The position numbers and the translations under genes were made by a program. Positions 11,220 through 23,091 of a DNA stretch of 64,000 nucleotides are shown piece after piece. Within the stretch, counting starts at the first letter, position 1. The number at the start of each line of letters is the position of its first letter. Origin of the DNA: Thiobacillus sp. GTDB lineage: Bacteria; Pseudomonadota; Gammaproteobacteria; Burkholderiales; Thiobacillaceae. Under the pieces are notes generated by a model. The model was not told the DNA's origin. It was given only the letters and a program-made list of their open reading frames with translations, and ran no database searches. The DNA is taken from assembly GCA_019459055.1 (NCBI GenBank), contig JAIBEI010000033.1, forward strand, positions 57,288 through 121,287. Direction: 5' to 3'.

Positions 11220-12188
11220 GTGTCCCTGGAGAGCCTGCAATCCTTTCTGGCAGACGACATGCGCGCCGTCGATCATGTCATCCGCCAAAGCCTGTATTCC
11301 GACGTGGTGCTGATCCGTCAGGTCTCCGAATACATCATCAACAGCGGCGGCAAGCGCCTGCGCCCTGCGCTGGTGCTGTTGTCGGCCGGCTGCTTCAACT
11401 ATTCGGGACGCGCGAATCATGAACTTGCGGCGGTGGTTGAATTCATCCACACCGCCACCCTGCTGCACGACGACGTGGTCGACGAATCGGAACTGCGGCG
11501 CGGCCGCGAAACCGCCAATGCCCTGTTCGGCAACGCCGCCAGCGTGCTGGTCGGCGACTTCCTCTATTCGCGCGCCTTCCAGATGATGGTGGCGATCGAC
11601 AACATAGAAGTCATGCGCATCCTGTCCGACGCCACCAACACCATCGCCGAAGGCGAAGTGCTGCAGTTGCTCAACTGCCACGACCCCGACATCGATGAAG
11701 AGAACTACCTGCGCGTCATCCGCTACAAGACCGCCAAGCTGTTCGAAGCCGCGGGCCGGCTCGGCGCCGTCATCGGCGGCGGCACCGAAGAGGAGAAAGA
11801 CGCGCTGGCACGCTACGGCATGCACCTCGGCACCGCGTTCCAGTTGATCGACGACGTGCTCGACTACTCCGGCGACTTCCTCAAGACCGGCAAGAACATC
11901 GGCGACGATCTCGCCGAGGGCAAGCCCACCCTGCCGCTCTTGTACGCGATGAAGCACGGCACCCCGGATCAGGCCACCAGCATCCGACAGGCCATCGAAC
12001 ACGGCGGCCTCTCCGAATTCCAGAGCGTGCTTGCCGCCATCAAGGACACCAATGCCCTGCAATACACGCGCGAAGCCGCACAGCGTGAAACCCGCATGGC
12101 CAATTCAGCAATTTCTTGCCTAGCGGATTCAAATTCCAAGGCAGCTTTGTTACAATTAGCGGCTTTCGCGGTTGACCGAAGTTTTTGA
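11220..12188 (+). CDS. ispB: Polyprenyl (octaprenyl) diphosphate synthase
   Basis: GGKRLRP, LLHDDVVDES, FQLIDDVLDYSGD motifs; GTG start; divergent to rplU. Confidence 0.95.
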   Translation: MSLESLQSFLADDMRAVDHVIRQSLYSDVVLIRQVSEYIINSGGKRLRPALVLLSAGCFNYSGRANHELAAVVEFIHTATLLHDDVVDESELRRGRETANALFGNAASVLVGDFLYSRAFQMMVAIDNIEVMRILSDATNTIAEGEVLQLLNCHDPDIDEENYLRVIRYKTAKLFEAAGRLGAVIGGGTEEEKDALARYGMHLGTAFQLIDDVLDYSGDFLKTGKNIGDDLAEGKPTLPLLYAMKHGTPDQATSIRQAIEHGGLSEFQSVLAAIKDTNALQYTREAAQRETRMANSAISCLADSNSKAALLQLAAFAVDRSF

Positions 12189-12256
12189 CCGCGCAGTTTT
12201 TTGAATTTCCCGGTAGTTCTTCAAAATGGGTTCAGCACTGAACCCGCCATCTGCCT

Positions 12257-12334
<78 letters not shown>

Positions 12335-12445
12335 TTTTCTGTCATATCCGTTCGAAGCGCCGCAGTCCAACGTCTCCCGGGGATTGGACAGCCACCCGAT
12401 GACGATGCTCCGTCATTCCCAAAATTCCATTACCCGAATCCGATC

Positions 12446-12631
12446 ATGCTGCGTGCTCAAGCCCTGATTGTTTCCCTCCTGCTCTCGGCCCTGTCGGGGT
12501 GTGCTGTGGTGACGGTTGCCGGTGCTGCGGTCACCGTGGTTGCAACAGGGGTCAAAGTAGCCGCTAAAACAGTCGGAGCCGTTGCCGATGCGGTGATTCC
12601 GGATGAGGACGACGAGAAGAAGACTGAGTGA
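12446..12631 (+). CDS. Small putative lipoprotein
   Basis: 61 aa; signal peptide with lipobox-like LSGC, then V/A-rich segment and acidic tail. Confidence 0.55.
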   Translation: MLRAQALIVSLLLSALSGCAVVTVAGAAVTVVATGVKVAAKTVGAVADAVIPDEDDEKKTE

Positions 12632-12650
12632 TGCCATCACGCTGCAATGG

Positions 12651-12846
12651 CTAGCCGAAGCATTCCAACCCTTGCCAATCCAGCGTACCGGGCGCGCATG
12701 CGAACGCCTGATAAAGATATTTCCGAGTACCGCTGAACACCTTGCCGATCTCCTCCGGCTTGCCGAGGTCGGCCACGACATCGTCGAGTCGTGATATTTC
12801 AGGCGCAGCAGCGGCCTCAGCTTCGCCCGGTCGAGTTCTTGTTTAC
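12651..12846 (-). pseudogene. Decayed C-terminal coding fragment, possibly type I restriction HsdR
   Basis: Two reading frames give QELDRAKLRPLLRLKYHDS then DDVVADLGKPEEIGKVFSGTRKYLYQAF...*, as if one frameshifted ORF; HsdR likeness is from memory. Confidence 0.45.
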
Positions 12847-12905
12847 AGACCGCATGATTTCAGCATGATCTTGCACTACCCGCCGGATCAAATCTGAATT
12901 CCACA

Positions 12906-13298
12906 TCACGCCCAGTACTTCGCCTTGTCCGGCAGCACCCACCGCACGCCGCCGCGCGGGTCTTCCTTGTCGCCCCGGTAGCGGGGGATCAGGTGAATAT
13001 GCAGGTGCGGCACGCTCTGGCCGCCGGCCTGGCCGTGGTTGATGCCGATGTTGTAGCCGTCCGGCTGGTGGTACTTGTCGAGGAGGTCCCTGGCGTGCGC
13101 CAGCGCCTTCAACAGCGCGGCCTGCTCGGCTTCGGTGGCGTCGAACAGGGTGGCGAAGTGGCGGCGCGGGATGATGACGCTGTGGCCGAGCGAGACGGGA
13201 AAGCCGTCGCGGTAGACGACGGTCAGATCGTCCTCGGCCATGATGCGGTTGGCGTCGAGGTGGCAAAAGGGACAGGGTTTGCTGGTGGGTGCGGTCAT
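12906..13298 (-). CDS. HIT family protein
   Basis: CPFCHLD...HSVIIPRRHFATLFD...NIGINHGQAGGQSVPHLHIHLIPRYRGD; likely ATG at 13298. Confidence 0.9.
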   Translation of the reverse strand: MTAPTSKPCPFCHLDANRIMAEDDLTVVYRDGFPVSLGHSVIIPRRHFATLFDATEAEQAALLKALAHARDLLDKYHQPDGYNIGINHGQAGGQSVPHLHIHLIPRYRGDKEDPRGGVRWVLPDKAKYWA

Positions 13299-13919
13299 GC
13301 CTTGGACGTGCTCGTGTTGTTTACGGAAAATCGGTGATGGTCCAGCGATCCCGGCGCGCATGCTGCATTGAAAAGCGGGTTGCGGGCGAAGCGGGTGCAC
13401 ATGCGCGATCCATCCGGTGGCGATGCATTGCTGCGGTGAGATCGGGTGTCATGCTGGGCGCTTTCCTTGCTGTCGCACCGAGTTTAACTCATGCGGCGGC
13501 GGGCTTTCAGGCGGCACCGGTTTCTGCCGGGCGGGATTTCAGGTTTCGGAAGCATGCCAACACCCATCGCAAAAAGAAGTCGGGGCGCCCCATCCGAAGC
13601 TGACAAAGCCTGCAAAGTCGCAGCATGCGAAGCCGCATGACCTTCGGGCCAGCCAAGGCGGCGCTTCGGAAGGATCGGTAAGCCGTTGATTCAAAAGTGT
13701 TATGGATTTCTTCGCGGCACCCGCCCTGACGAGGAATGAATCGTCGTGCATCCAACCGGGGCGGGATTCAGGTAAGGTGTCACTGCCCGGTATCGACAAA
13801 ATTTGGTACATGCCCTGAAGGCACGGAAATTGGGGCATTGCCAGCAAGTGGTTTCTTCAACAATAATCCGAACCGGGTTTCCCTCCATTCACCCCCTCAT
13901 TCACCAAGGAGCTTTAAAC

Positions 13920-14204
13920 ATGAACAGAAAAGAACTCGTCGACGCACTGGCCGCCAAGACCGAATCCACCAAGGCGGATGCCGAACGTGCAGTCGGCGCG
14001 CTGATCGACATCATCTCGGGCACCCTGAAAAAGGGCGACTCGCTGACGCTGGTCGGCTTTGGCACATTCGAGGTGCGCAAGCGTGCCGCACGCATGGGCC
14101 GCAACCCCAAGACCGGCGAAGAGCTGAAGATCAAGGCCGCCAAGGTTCCCGCATTCAAGCCGGGCGCAACGCTCAAGGCTGTTGTGAACGGCGTCAAGAA
14201 GTAA
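13920..14204 (+). CDS. hup: DNA-binding protein HU
   Basis: MNRKELVDALAAKTESTKADAERAVGALIDIISGTLKKGDSLTLVGFGTFEVRKRAARMGRNPKTGEE. Confidence 0.95.
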   Translation: MNRKELVDALAAKTESTKADAERAVGALIDIISGTLKKGDSLTLVGFGTFEVRKRAARMGRNPKTGEELKIKAAKVPAFKPGATLKAVVNGVKK

Positions 14205-14214
14205 TTTGTATTGA

Positions 14215-14238
14215 GCTTTCCCGTCGCGACGGGAAAGC
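14215..14238. repeat. 24-bp perfect palindrome just after hup
   Basis: GCTTTCCCGTCGCGACGGGAAAGC; hairpin or possible terminator, no T-run. Confidence 0.7.
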
Positions 14239-14555
14239 CTGGCAGGGCACTGCCGTCCGTCGACGGTGCCCTGCACAACCCCGCTTCAATCAAGTACATC
14301 CTGCCCAAGGGTCCGAAGCCCGCGATTTCCGTTATCGCGCAGCGCTCGCGAAACGCCTCCCCTGCCAGTCTGGCAACCTACACTCCCGCTCGATTCGAAA
14401 CACCCCATTCGGGACACGCCCGTTCGCTAGCGACGTGCTGGTTTATACCGGCCTATCATTAGAAAAAGCGGTGGATACGGAAACCCGTCACGCGGGGCGT
14501 CAATAAGTTTTTAGTATTGAATGGACGGCAAACTGCAGGACAGGGAAAGACAACG

Positions 14556-15650
14556 ATGACCCCACAGCAGAAGAAATGGTTGATCCGGACGGCAGCTGTG
14601 CTGGTCGCCGGTGCACTGGTGTTGTTCGCATGGCAACGCTATGGCCTCAAGGAAAGCGAACCCGGCCTGGTCAGCGGCAATGGCCGCATCGAAGCCGTCG
14701 AAATCGACGTCGCCAGCCGGACAGCCGGCCGGGTGAAAGACATCCGCGTGCGCGAAGGCGAATTCGTCACCGCCGAACAGGTGGTGGCGCTGATGGATAC
14801 CGACGTCCTCGACGCCGAGCGCCGGCAGGCCGAGGCGCAACTGCAGCAGGCGATCAGCGCGGTGGCCACGGCAAACAGCCAGATTGCGCAGCGCCACAGC
14901 GACCGCGCCGCGGCCCAGGCGGTGGTGGCGCAGCGCGAGGTGGAACTCAAGGCTGCCAGATCGCATCTGGCGCGTTCGATGGCGCTCGCCGACAAGAGCT
15001 TCCTCTCTCCCCAGGCGGTGGAGGACGAACGGGCACGGGTGGAAAGCGCGCAAGCGGCCGTTGCCGCTGCGCGTGCGCAGGTCGCCGCCATGGAGTCGGC
15101 GATTGCCAGCGCCCGCTCCCAGGTCGCAGGCACCCAGTCTTCTGCGGTGGCCGCACAGGCCAGCATCGAGCGCATCCAGGCCGACCTCGACGATACGGCG
15201 CTGAAGTCGCCGCGCGATGGCCGCGTGCAATACATCGTGGCGCGGCCCGGAGAAGTGGTCGGCGCCGGTGGACGCGTCCTGAACCTGGTCGACCTCTCCG
15301 ACGTCTACATGACCTTCTTCCTGCCAACCGCCGCGGCCGGAAAAATCGCGCTCGGCACCGAAGTACGCCTGGTGCTCGATGCAGCACCCGAGTACGTCAT
15401 CCCCGCGCAGGTGTCGTTCATCGCGGATGTCGCCCAGTTCACGCCCAAGGCGGTGGAAACGGCCAGCGAGCGCGAGAAGCTCATGTTTCGCGTCCGTGCA
15501 CAGATCCCACCCGATCTTCTCCGCAAACACATGAAGCAGGTGAAAGCCGGTTTGCCGGGCACCGCCTACGTACGGCTCGACGCGGACGCCGAGTGGCCGG
15601 CGCACTTGCAGGTGAAGCTGCCCGATGCGCCCGCTCGATCCAGCCGCTGA
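14556..15650 (+). CDS. HlyD-family periplasmic adaptor (YbhG/YhiI-like)
   Basis: N-terminal [32 protein letters not shown] biotinyl-lipoyl-like motif, coiled coil, [45 protein letters not shown]. Confidence 0.9.
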   Translation: MTPQQKKWLIRTAAVLVAGALVLFAWQRYGLKESEPGLVSGNGRIEAVEIDVASRTAGRVKDIRVREGEFVTAEQVVALMDTDVLDAERRQAEAQLQQAISAVATANSQIAQRHSDRAAAQAVVAQREVELKAARSHLARSMALADKSFLSPQAVEDERARVESAQAAVAAARAQVAAMESAIASARSQVAGTQSSAVAAQASIERIQADLDDTALKSPRDGRVQYIVARPGEVVGAGGRVLNLVDLSDVYMTFFLPTAAAGKIALGTEVRLVLDAAPEYVIPAQVSFIADVAQFTPKAVETASEREKLMFRVRAQIPPDLLRKHMKQVKAGLPGTAYVRLDADAEWPAHLQVKLPDAPARSSR

Positions 15651-18402
15651 AGCGTCGCCATCTCGACCGCTGGCTGTCCGGCTGCGCGAAGTCGACCTGC
15701 ACTATGGCAAGGTGCACGCCTTGCACTCGATCACGCTCGATCTGCCGGGCGGCTGCATCATCGGCGTCATCGGCCCGGACGGCGTCGGCAAGTCGAGCCT
15801 CTTCTCCCTCATCGCCGGCGCCCGTGTGATCCAGTCGGGGCGGATCGAAGTGCTGGGGGGCGATATGGTGGATGTGCGGCAACGCCAGGCGCGCTTGCCG
15901 CGCATCGCCTACATGCCGCAAGGACTGGGCAAGAATCTTTACCCGACCCTCTCGGTGTTCGAGAACGTCGACTTCTTCGCCCGACTGTTCGGGCAGGACC
16001 GCGCCGAGCGCGAGCGGCGCATCGGCGAGCTGCTCGCCGCCACCGGGCTCGCGCCCTTCCGGAACCGCCCGGCCGGCAAGCTCTCCGGCGGCATGAAACA
16101 GAAACTGGGGCTGTGCTGCGCGCTGATCCACGACCCGGATCTGCTGATCCTCGACGAACCCACCACCGGCGTCGATCCGCTGTCGCGCCGCCAGTTCTGG
16201 GAACTGATCGAGCGCCTGCGTGCCGCGCGGCCAGGCATGACCGTACTGGTCGCCACCGCCTACATGGAAGAAGCCGCGCGCTTCGATTGGCTGGTGGCCA
16301 TGAACGACGGCCAGGTGCTCGCCACCGGCACGCCGCCCGAACTGCTTGCGCGTGCCGGCACCCGCACCCTCGACGACGCCTTCATCGCGCTGCTGCCCGC
16401 GGCACGGCGCGAGGGCTACCAGCCCGTGGTCATCACCCCGCGCGAGCTCGAGCTGGAAGCGGAAACAGCGATCGAGGCGCGCGACCTCACCATGCGCTTT
16501 GGCGACTTCACTGCGGTCGACCAGGTGAGCTTCCGGATCAAGCGAGGGGAAATCTTCGGCTTCCTCGGCTCCAACGGCTGCGGCAAGACCACCACCATGA
16601 AGATGCTCACCGGGCTCCTGCCCGCGAGCGGCGGCGAGGCGTGGCTGTTCGGCCAGAAGGTCGACCCGCACGACCTCGCCACCCGCCGCCGCGTCGGCTA
16701 CATGACCCAGTCCTTCTCGCTCTACAGCGAGCTGACGGTAGGGCAAAACCTGATCATCCACGCACGGCTGTTCGGCCTTGCACGGGACGAGATCGCGGCG
16801 CGGGTGCAAGAGATGGCGGAGCGCTTCGACCTCACCGCGATCATGGACGCGCTCCCCGCCGCATTGCCGCTCGGCGCGCGCCAGCGCCTGTCGCTCGCGG
16901 TCGCGTTGATCCACGGTCCGGAGATGCTGATCCTCGACGAGCCGACCTCGGGCGTGGACCCGGTCGCGCGCGACGCCTTCTGGAACGTGCTGATCGAGCT
17001 GGCGCGGAAGGACGACGTCACCATTTTCATCTCCACCCACTTCATGAACGAGGCCGAGCGCTGCGACCGCATCGCGCTGATGCATGCCGGCCGGGTGCTG
17101 GTGAGCGATACGCCGGCCGCGATCGTGGCGGCACGCGGCGCAGACGACCTGGAACACGCGTTCATAAGCCACCTCGAGGAGGCGATGGGGGTGCAGCCGG
17201 AAACCGCTCGGCAAATCGGCGAGAAGCGTTCCCTGGGACAATCCGCTGCCGCCGCGGACGCCTCCGCCCGACCGCGCTTGCGCCGGCTGCGCCGCCTCTT
17301 CAGCTACACCCGGCGCGAGTCGCTGGAACTGAGCCGCGATCCGATCCGGCTCGCGCTGGCCGCGCTGGGCAGCATCTTTCTGATGCTGGTGCTGGGCTAC
17401 GGCATCAACATGGACGTCGAGGACCTCACGTTTGCCGTGCTCGATCGCGACGACAGCACGGCAAGCCGCGACTACGTTCTCAACCTTGCCGGCTCCCGCT
17501 ACTTCATCGAGCGGCCGCCCGTCCGCGACCATGCCGAGATGGACCGGCGCCTGCGCGCCGGAGAAATCAACCTGGCGCTCGAGATCCCGCATGGCTTCGG
17601 CCGGGATCTCGAACGCGGGAGCCAAGTGCAGATCGGCGTCTGGATCGACGGCGCCATGCCGGGCCGGGCCGAGACCGTGCGCACCTATCTACAGGGCATG
17701 CACCAGCACTGGCTCACCACTAAGGCGCGCGAGGCCCAAGGCCCGTCGGCACCAGGCTTTGCCACGATCGAAACCCGCTTTCGCTACAACCCTGACATCG
17801 CGAGCCTGCCTGCCATGGTGCCGACGGTGATCCCGCTGTTGCTGTTTTTGATCCCGGCAATCCTCAGCACGCTATCGGTGGTGCGCGAAAAGGAGCTGGG
17901 CTCCATCGTCAATCTCTACGTCACCCCGATCACCCGCCTGGAGTTCCTGCTCGGCAAGCAGATTCCCTATGTCGTGCTGTCGATGATCAGCTTCCTGTTG
18001 TTGACCGGGCTCGCGGTATTCATGTTCGGCGTGCCATTGAAAGGCAGCTTTCCCGCGCTGACCTTCGCCGCCCTGCTCTACGTGATGGCCACCACGGCCT
18101 TCGGGATGCTGGTATCCGCCTTCGTGCGCAGCCAGATCGCCGGCATCTTCGCCGCCGGCGTACTGGGCATCCTGCCCGTCGTGCAGTTCTCAGGCCTGAT
18201 CGAACCCGTCTCCTCCCTGGCCGGATTCGGCCGGGTGATCGGGGAGATCCACCCGGCCTCGCATTTCCTGACCATCACCCGCGGCATTTTCTCCAAAGGC
18301 CTGACGTTCACGGATCTCAAGGCTTCCTATATATCCCTGGCGATGGCCTTCCCCGTGCTCATCGGCCTCGGCACGCTCTTGCTGAAGAAACAGGAGCGCT
18401 AA
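15625..18402 (+). CDS. Fused double-ATPase/permease ABC transporter, RbbA-like
   Basis: 925 aa; two ABC NBDs ([27 protein letters not shown]) then ABC-2 membrane domain; overlaps the HlyD gene. Confidence 0.9.
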   Translation: MRPLDPAAEASPSRPLAVRLREVDLHYGKVHALHSITLDLPGGCIIGVIGPDGVGKSSLFSLIAGARVIQSGRIEVLGGDMVDVRQRQARLPRIAYMPQGLGKNLYPTLSVFENVDFFARLFGQDRAERERRIGELLAATGLAPFRNRPAGKLSGGMKQKLGLCCALIHDPDLLILDEPTTGVDPLSRRQFWELIERLRAARPGMTVLVATAYMEEAARFDWLVAMNDGQVLATGTPPELLARAGTRTLDDAFIALLPAARREGYQPVVITPRELELEAETAIEARDLTMRFGDFTAVDQVSFRIKRGEIFGFLGSNGCGKTTTMKMLTGLLPASGGEAWLFGQKVDPHDLATRRRVGYMTQSFSLYSELTVGQNLIIHARLFGLARDEIAARVQEMAERFDLTAIMDALPAALPLGARQRLSLAVALIHGPEMLILDEPTSGVDPVARDAFWNVLIELARKDDVTIFISTHFMNEAERCDRIALMHAGRVLVSDTPAAIVAARGADDLEHAFISHLEEAMGVQPETARQIGEKRSLGQSAAAADASARPRLRRLRRLFSYTRRESLELSRDPIRLALAALGSIFLMLVLGYGINMDVEDLTFAVLDRDDSTASRDYVLNLAGSRYFIERPPVRDHAEMDRRLRAGEINLALEIPHGFGRDLERGSQVQIGVWIDGAMPGRAETVRTYLQGMHQHWLTTKAREAQGPSAPGFATIETRFRYNPDIASLPAMVPTVIPLLLFLIPAILSTLSVVREKELGSIVNLYVTPITRLEFLLGKQIPYVVLSMISFLLLTGLAVFMFGVPLKGSFPALTFAALLYVMATTAFGMLVSAFVRSQIAGIFAAGVLGILPVVQFSGLIEPVSSLAGFGRVIGEIHPASHFLTITRGIFSKGLTFTDLKASYISLAMAFPVLIGLGTLLLKKQER

Positions 18403-18404
18403 CC

Positions 18405-19568
18405 ATGCGCGCGGCACGCAACATCCTCCACCTCGGGTTCAAGGAACTGCATAGCCTCCTGCGCGACCCCATCCTGATGCTGCTGATCGCCTTCGCGCTC
18501 ACGGTCAACATTTACACCGCCGCGACCGCGATGCCGGAGACCCTCCACAAGGCGCCCATCGCCATCGTCGACGAGGACCAGTCCGGGCTGTCGGGCCGCA
18601 TCCGGGACGCCTTCTACCCGCCCTACTTCCTGCCGCCGACATTGATCACCCCGGCCGAAATGGACGCGCGGATGGATGCCGGCCTTGACACCTTTGCGCT
18701 CCACATTCCCTCCGGTTTCGAGCGCGACGTCCTCGCTGGACGCAGTCCCGGGATACAGCTCAACGTCGATGCGACGCGGATGAGCCAGGCCTTCATCGGC
18801 AGCAGTTACATCCAGACCATTGTTTCGGAAGAAGTGAACGAGTTCATGCGGGGTCACCGCGCCAGCGCGCAGCCGCCGGTCGAGCTGGTGTTCCGGGCAC
18901 AGTTCAACCCGGAACTCAACAAGATCTGGTTCGGCAGCGTCATGGAGGTGATCACCGCAATCACCATGCTCTCCATCGTGCTCACCGGCGCGGCCCTGAT
19001 CCGCGAACGTGAGCACGGCACGGTGGAGCATGTGCTGGTGATGCCCGTCACGCCTTTCGAGATCATGGCGAGCAAGGTCGGGGCCATGGCCTTCGTCGTA
19101 TTGGTCGGGTCGGCGTTGTCCTTGAGTCTCGTGGTGCGCGGCCTGCTGGCGGTCCCCATCCAGGGCTCGCTCGCACTGTTCTTCGCGGGCGTCTGCCTGC
19201 ACCTGTTTGCCACCGGCTCCATTGGGATTTTCCTCGCCACCGTCGCCCGTTCCATGCCGCAGTTCGGCCTGCTGTTGTTCATGGTCCTGCTGCCGATGCA
19301 GATCCTCTCGGGCGCGGGTGGTCTCATCCGCGCCCAGACGCTCTCCGCCGGCGGATTGAAGCAGCGGGAAGGCATGACCAGCATCATCGACATCGTCATG
19401 CAGGCCGCGCCCACCACGCACTTCGTCGAGTTCGCCCAGGCAATCCTATTCCGCGGGGCGGGGCTGGAGGTCGTCTGGCACCAACTCGCCAGCCTGGCCG
19501 GAATCGGCGTGGTCTTCTTCGCCCTCTCCCTGGCCCGCTTTCGCAAGACCCTGGCAACGATGGCGTGA
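18405..19568 (+). CDS. ABC-2 type transporter permease (YhhJ-like)
   Basis: 387 aa ABC-2 permease with REREHGTVEHVLVMPVTPFEIM; 2 bp after the RbbA-like gene. Confidence 0.9.
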   Translation: MRAARNILHLGFKELHSLLRDPILMLLIAFALTVNIYTAATAMPETLHKAPIAIVDEDQSGLSGRIRDAFYPPYFLPPTLITPAEMDARMDAGLDTFALHIPSGFERDVLAGRSPGIQLNVDATRMSQAFIGSSYIQTIVSEEVNEFMRGHRASAQPPVELVFRAQFNPELNKIWFGSVMEVITAITMLSIVLTGAALIREREHGTVEHVLVMPVTPFEIMASKVGAMAFVVLVGSALSLSLVVRGLLAVPIQGSLALFFAGVCLHLFATGSIGIFLATVARSMPQFGLLLFMVLLPMQILSGAGGLIRAQTLSAGGLKQREGMTSIIDIVMQAAPTTHFVEFAQAILFRGAGLEVVWHQLASLAGIGVVFFALSLARFRKTLATMA

Positions 19569-19744
19569 ATCGGAACGCCGAACGCCACCGTGAGGGGGTT
19601 CGGATGGCCGGGACCGAATGCTCGAAGACGTGATCCGCGCGCCGCTGGCACATCACAGCGGCAGCCGGCCGAATGGGCACAAAAACCGTAAGGATTTCAA
19701 AGCACTCGATGCGGCTAGAATGGCGCCTTTGCGCAGGAGTCCCC

Positions 19745-19996
19745 ATGTCCGAACCCGTTGTGTATGACCGCAACCCCGCCGAACTCGAACTCGAAGCCGG
19801 TGAATATTTTTGGTGTACCTGTGGTCGCTCGATGACGCAGCCGTTCTGCGACGGCTCGCACGAAGGGACCGACATGGAGCCGCTGTCGTTCGTCATCGCG
19901 GAAAAGACCACGGTATGGCTGTGCAACTGCAAGCACACCCAGGACAAGCCATTCTGCGACGGCTCGCATAACGATCTGCCCGAAGATATTTTCTGA
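19745..19996 (+). CDS. Two-domain CDGSH iron-sulfur protein
   Basis: Two CxC...FCDGSH units: CTCGRSMTQPFCDGSHEG and CNCKHTQDKPFCDGSHND. Confidence 0.9.
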   Translation: MSEPVVYDRNPAELELEAGEYFWCTCGRSMTQPFCDGSHEGTDMEPLSFVIAEKTTVWLCNCKHTQDKPFCDGSHNDLPEDIF

Positions 19997-20003
19997 GATC
20001 GCG

Positions 20004-20606
20004 ATGATCGCCACGCCGGATGCGGTGCTCGATTTCTGGTTCGGCGCGCCGGGTTCGGCGGCAGATGTCGCCGCGCGTATGCGCCCGCTCTGGTTCGCCA
20101 AGTCCGCTGCCAACGATCGGATCGTGGCAGAGCGCTTTGCCGAAACGCTCATCGCGGCAGGCAAGGGCGAACTCGATGACTGGGCTATCACTCCGCGCGG
20201 GCGGCTTGCGCTGATCGTGGTGCTGGACCAGTTTCCGCATCACATCCATCGCGACCACGGCCAGTCGTTCGCCTACGATGCACTGTCGCTGACGCTCGCC
20301 CTGGAGATGATCCGGCGCGGCGAGGATGCGCAGCTCACGCCGATCGAGCGGGTGTTCGTCTACCTGCCGCTGGAACACGCCGAATCGATCGAAATGCAGA
20401 ACCGGTCCGTCGCGCTGTACGACAAGCTGGCGCACGAAGCCACTGCCGACGAGCGTCAGCTGTTCGACGGTTTCCTCGATTACGCCCGCAAGCATCGCGA
20501 TGTCGTGGCCCGCTTCGGCCGTTTCCCCCACCGCAATGAATTGCTGGGACGTATCAGCACACCCGAGGAAATCGAATTCCTCAAGCAGCCCGGCTCGCGC
20601 TTCTAG
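20004..20606 (+). CDS. DUF924 family protein
   Basis: VLDFWFG...[15 protein letters not shown]...[13 protein letters not shown]. Confidence 0.88.
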   Translation: MIATPDAVLDFWFGAPGSAADVAARMRPLWFAKSAANDRIVAERFAETLIAAGKGELDDWAITPRGRLALIVVLDQFPHHIHRDHGQSFAYDALSLTLALEMIRRGEDAQLTPIERVFVYLPLEHAESIEMQNRSVALYDKLAHEATADERQLFDGFLDYARKHRDVVARFGRFPHRNELLGRISTPEEIEFLKQPGSRF

Positions 20607-20677
20607 CCGGTATTCATGCCCCCCGGGTAAAATGCCGGCTTCTTGTGCCCCTTGGGTATTCGCCCGGCTTTTTTTCC

Positions 20678-22735
20678 ATGTCCCGCCAGATCCTCGTCAC
20701 CTCCGCCCTGCCCTACGCCAACGGCAGCATCCATCTCGGCCACCTGGTCGAATACATCCAGACCGACGTCTGGGTGCGCTTCCAGAAAATGCGCGGCCAC
20801 GACTGCCGCTACATGTGCGCCGACGACACCCACGGCACCGCGATCATGCTGCGCGCGGAAAAGGAAGGCATCACACCGGAGACGCTGATTGGCCGGGTCT
20901 GGGATGAACACACGCGCGATTTCGCCGGCTTTCATATCGGCTTCGACCATTACTACTCGACGCATTCCATTGAAAACCGCGAACTGGCGTCAAAAATCTA
21001 CCTGCGCCTACAGGAAGCCGGCCTGATCGAAAGAAAGACCATCGCCCAGCTGTACGACCCGGTGAAGAACCTATTCCTGCCGGACCGCTTCATCAAGGGC
21101 GAATGCCCCAAGTGCGGCGCTTTGGATCAGTACGGCGACAACTGCGAGGTATGCGGCGCGACCTACAGCCCGACCGAGCTGAAGAACCCGGTGTCGGCGG
21201 TTTCAGGGGCGACGCCGGTGCACAAGGATTCCGAGCATTACTTTTTCAAGCTCGGCGACTGCGAGGCCTTCCTGCGCGAGTGGACGACCTCGGGCGCGCT
21301 GCAAAGCGAAGCGGCCAACAAGATGCAGGAATGGTTCGCCTCGGGCCTCAACAACTGGGACATCAGCCGCGACGCGCCCTACTTCGGCTTTGAGATTCCC
21401 GGCGCGCCGGGCAAGTATTTCTACGTGTGGCTGGATGCGCCGGTGGGCTACATGGCGAGCTTCGCCCGCTACGCCCGGGACAACGGTCTCGATTTTGACG
21501 CCTGGTGGGGCGCCGACTCCAGGACCGAGCTCGTGCATTTCATCGGCAAGGACATCCTGTATTTCCACGCCCTGTTCTGGCCGGCGATGCTCAAGTTTTC
21601 CGGCCACCGCCTGCCGACCGCGGTGTACGCGCACGGCTTTTTGACGGTGAATGGGCAGAAGATGTCGAAGTCGCGCGGCACCTTCATCACCGCCGAAAGC
21701 TATCTCGCGCAGAAGCTCAATCCCGAGTGGCTGCGGTACTACTACGCCGCCAAGCTCAACGGCTCGATGGAGGACATCGATCTGAACCTCGACGACTTCG
21801 TCGCGCGGGTGAATTCGGACCTGGTCGGCAAATTCATTAATATCGCCAGCCGCACCGCCGGTTTCATCCACAAGAATTTTGACGGCAAACTCGCCGACGG
21901 CGTGGCGAACCTCGAACTGATCAGCGATTTCCAGTCCGCAGCAAACACGATCGCCGCGCACTACGAGGCGCGCGATTATGCCAAAGCGTTACGAGAGATC
22001 ATGGCGCTGGCCGACCGCGCCAACCAGTACGTGGCGGACGAAAAGCCCTGGGAACTGGCGAAGAAGCCCGAGGCGGTGTATCGACTGCACGAGGTCTGCA
22101 CGGTCGCGCTCAACTGCTTCCGCCTGCTGACCCTGTACCTGAAGCCGGTGCTGCCGAAGCTCGCCGGCGAGGTCGAGGCCTTCCTCGACATTCCGCCGCT
22201 GGCCTGGGAGGATGCGCAGAGCCTGTTCATCCGCCACCGCATCAACGAATACAGCCACCTGATGACCCGTATCGACCCGAAAGCAATCGAAGCCATGGTA
22301 GACGCCAACAAGCAAAATCTTGAACCCACTCCCCCCCCCGCGCCGGTGCGCCACGCCGAAGCGCAGGTGCATGCCGCGCAGCCGGCGGCCGCCACGCCGG
22401 TGTCCGAAACCATCAGCATCGACGACTTCGCCAAGATCGACCTGCGCATCGCGCGCATCGCCAACGCGGAACACGTCGAGGGCGCCGACAAGCTGCTGCG
22501 GCTGACGCTCGACGTCGGAGAACTCGGCACGCGCCAGGTGTTCGCCGGCATCAAGTCGGCCTATGCGCCGGAAGCGCTGGTGGGCCGGCTCACTGTGATG
22601 GTCGCCAATCTCGCCCCGCGCAAGATGAAGTTCGGCATGAGCGAAGGCATGGTGCTGGCAGCTTCGGGCGATGCGCCCGGCCTGTTCATCCTGTCGCCGG
22701 ACAGCGGCGCGCAGCCGGGCATGAAGGTGAAGTAA
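20678..22735 (+). CDS. metG: Methionyl-tRNA synthetase
   Basis: [36 protein letters not shown]-terminal tRNA-binding domain; ATG 20678. Confidence 0.97.
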   Translation: MSRQILVTSALPYANGSIHLGHLVEYIQTDVWVRFQKMRGHDCRYMCADDTHGTAIMLRAEKEGITPETLIGRVWDEHTRDFAGFHIGFDHYYSTHSIENRELASKIYLRLQEAGLIERKTIAQLYDPVKNLFLPDRFIKGECPKCGALDQYGDNCEVCGATYSPTELKNPVSAVSGATPVHKDSEHYFFKLGDCEAFLREWTTSGALQSEAANKMQEWFASGLNNWDISRDAPYFGFEIPGAPGKYFYVWLDAPVGYMASFARYARDNGLDFDAWWGADSRTELVHFIGKDILYFHALFWPAMLKFSGHRLPTAVYAHGFLTVNGQKMSKSRGTFITAESYLAQKLNPEWLRYYYAAKLNGSMEDIDLNLDDFVARVNSDLVGKFINIASRTAGFIHKNFDGKLADGVANLELISDFQSAANTIAAHYEARDYAKALREIMALADRANQYVADEKPWELAKKPEAVYRLHEVCTVALNCFRLLTLYLKPVLPKLAGEVEAFLDIPPLAWEDAQSLFIRHRINEYSHLMTRIDPKAIEAMVDANKQNLEPTPPPAPVRHAEAQVHAAQPAAATPVSETISIDDFAKIDLRIARIANAEHVEGADKLLRLTLDVGELGTRQVFAGIKSAYAPEALVGRLTVMVANLAPRKMKFGMSEGMVLAASGDAPGLFILSPDSGAQPGMKVK

Positions 22736-22742
22736 GACTGAA

Positions 22743-23018
22743 ATGAAGACGCAGCGCCTGCTCATCAAGGGCCGCGTGCAGGGCGTATGGTTTCGCGAAT
22801 CGATGCGGCGCGAGGCCGAGCGGCTGGGCGTCACGGGCTGGGTGCGCAACACGCCCAATGGCGCGGTGGAAGCCGTGGTACAGGGTCCGGCTGAAGCCGT
22901 CGATGCGCTCATTGAATGGGCACGCAGCGGCCCGCCCATGGCGCGGGTGGACGGTATCGAGATCGAGGCCATCGAGACGCACGACCCGCTAAGCGAATTC
23001 GAAAAGCGGATCGATTAG
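22743..23018 (+). CDS. acyP: Acylphosphatase
   Basis: [40 protein letters not shown]. Confidence 0.93.
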   Translation: MKTQRLLIKGRVQGVWFRESMRREAERLGVTGWVRNTPNGAVEAVVQGPAEAVDALIEWARSGPPMARVDGIEIEAIETHDPLSEFEKRID

Positions 23019-23061
23019 GGACGGCGCAGGTCGCTGCCCGGGCTGCCCCAAACAAGCAGGC

Positions 23062-23091
23062 AAAAAAAAAGCCCGGCTCTTGGAGCCGGGC
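23062..23091 (-). terminator. Terminator of dnaE, minus-strand T-run
   Basis: GCCCGGCTC-TTG-GAGCCGGGC flanked by A9 on the plus strand. Confidence 0.8.

Noticed and set aside
15481-17625. 714-aa minus-strand ORF opposite the ABC transporter
   Set aside because: Antisense shadow of the RbbA-like gene; no recognisable domains.
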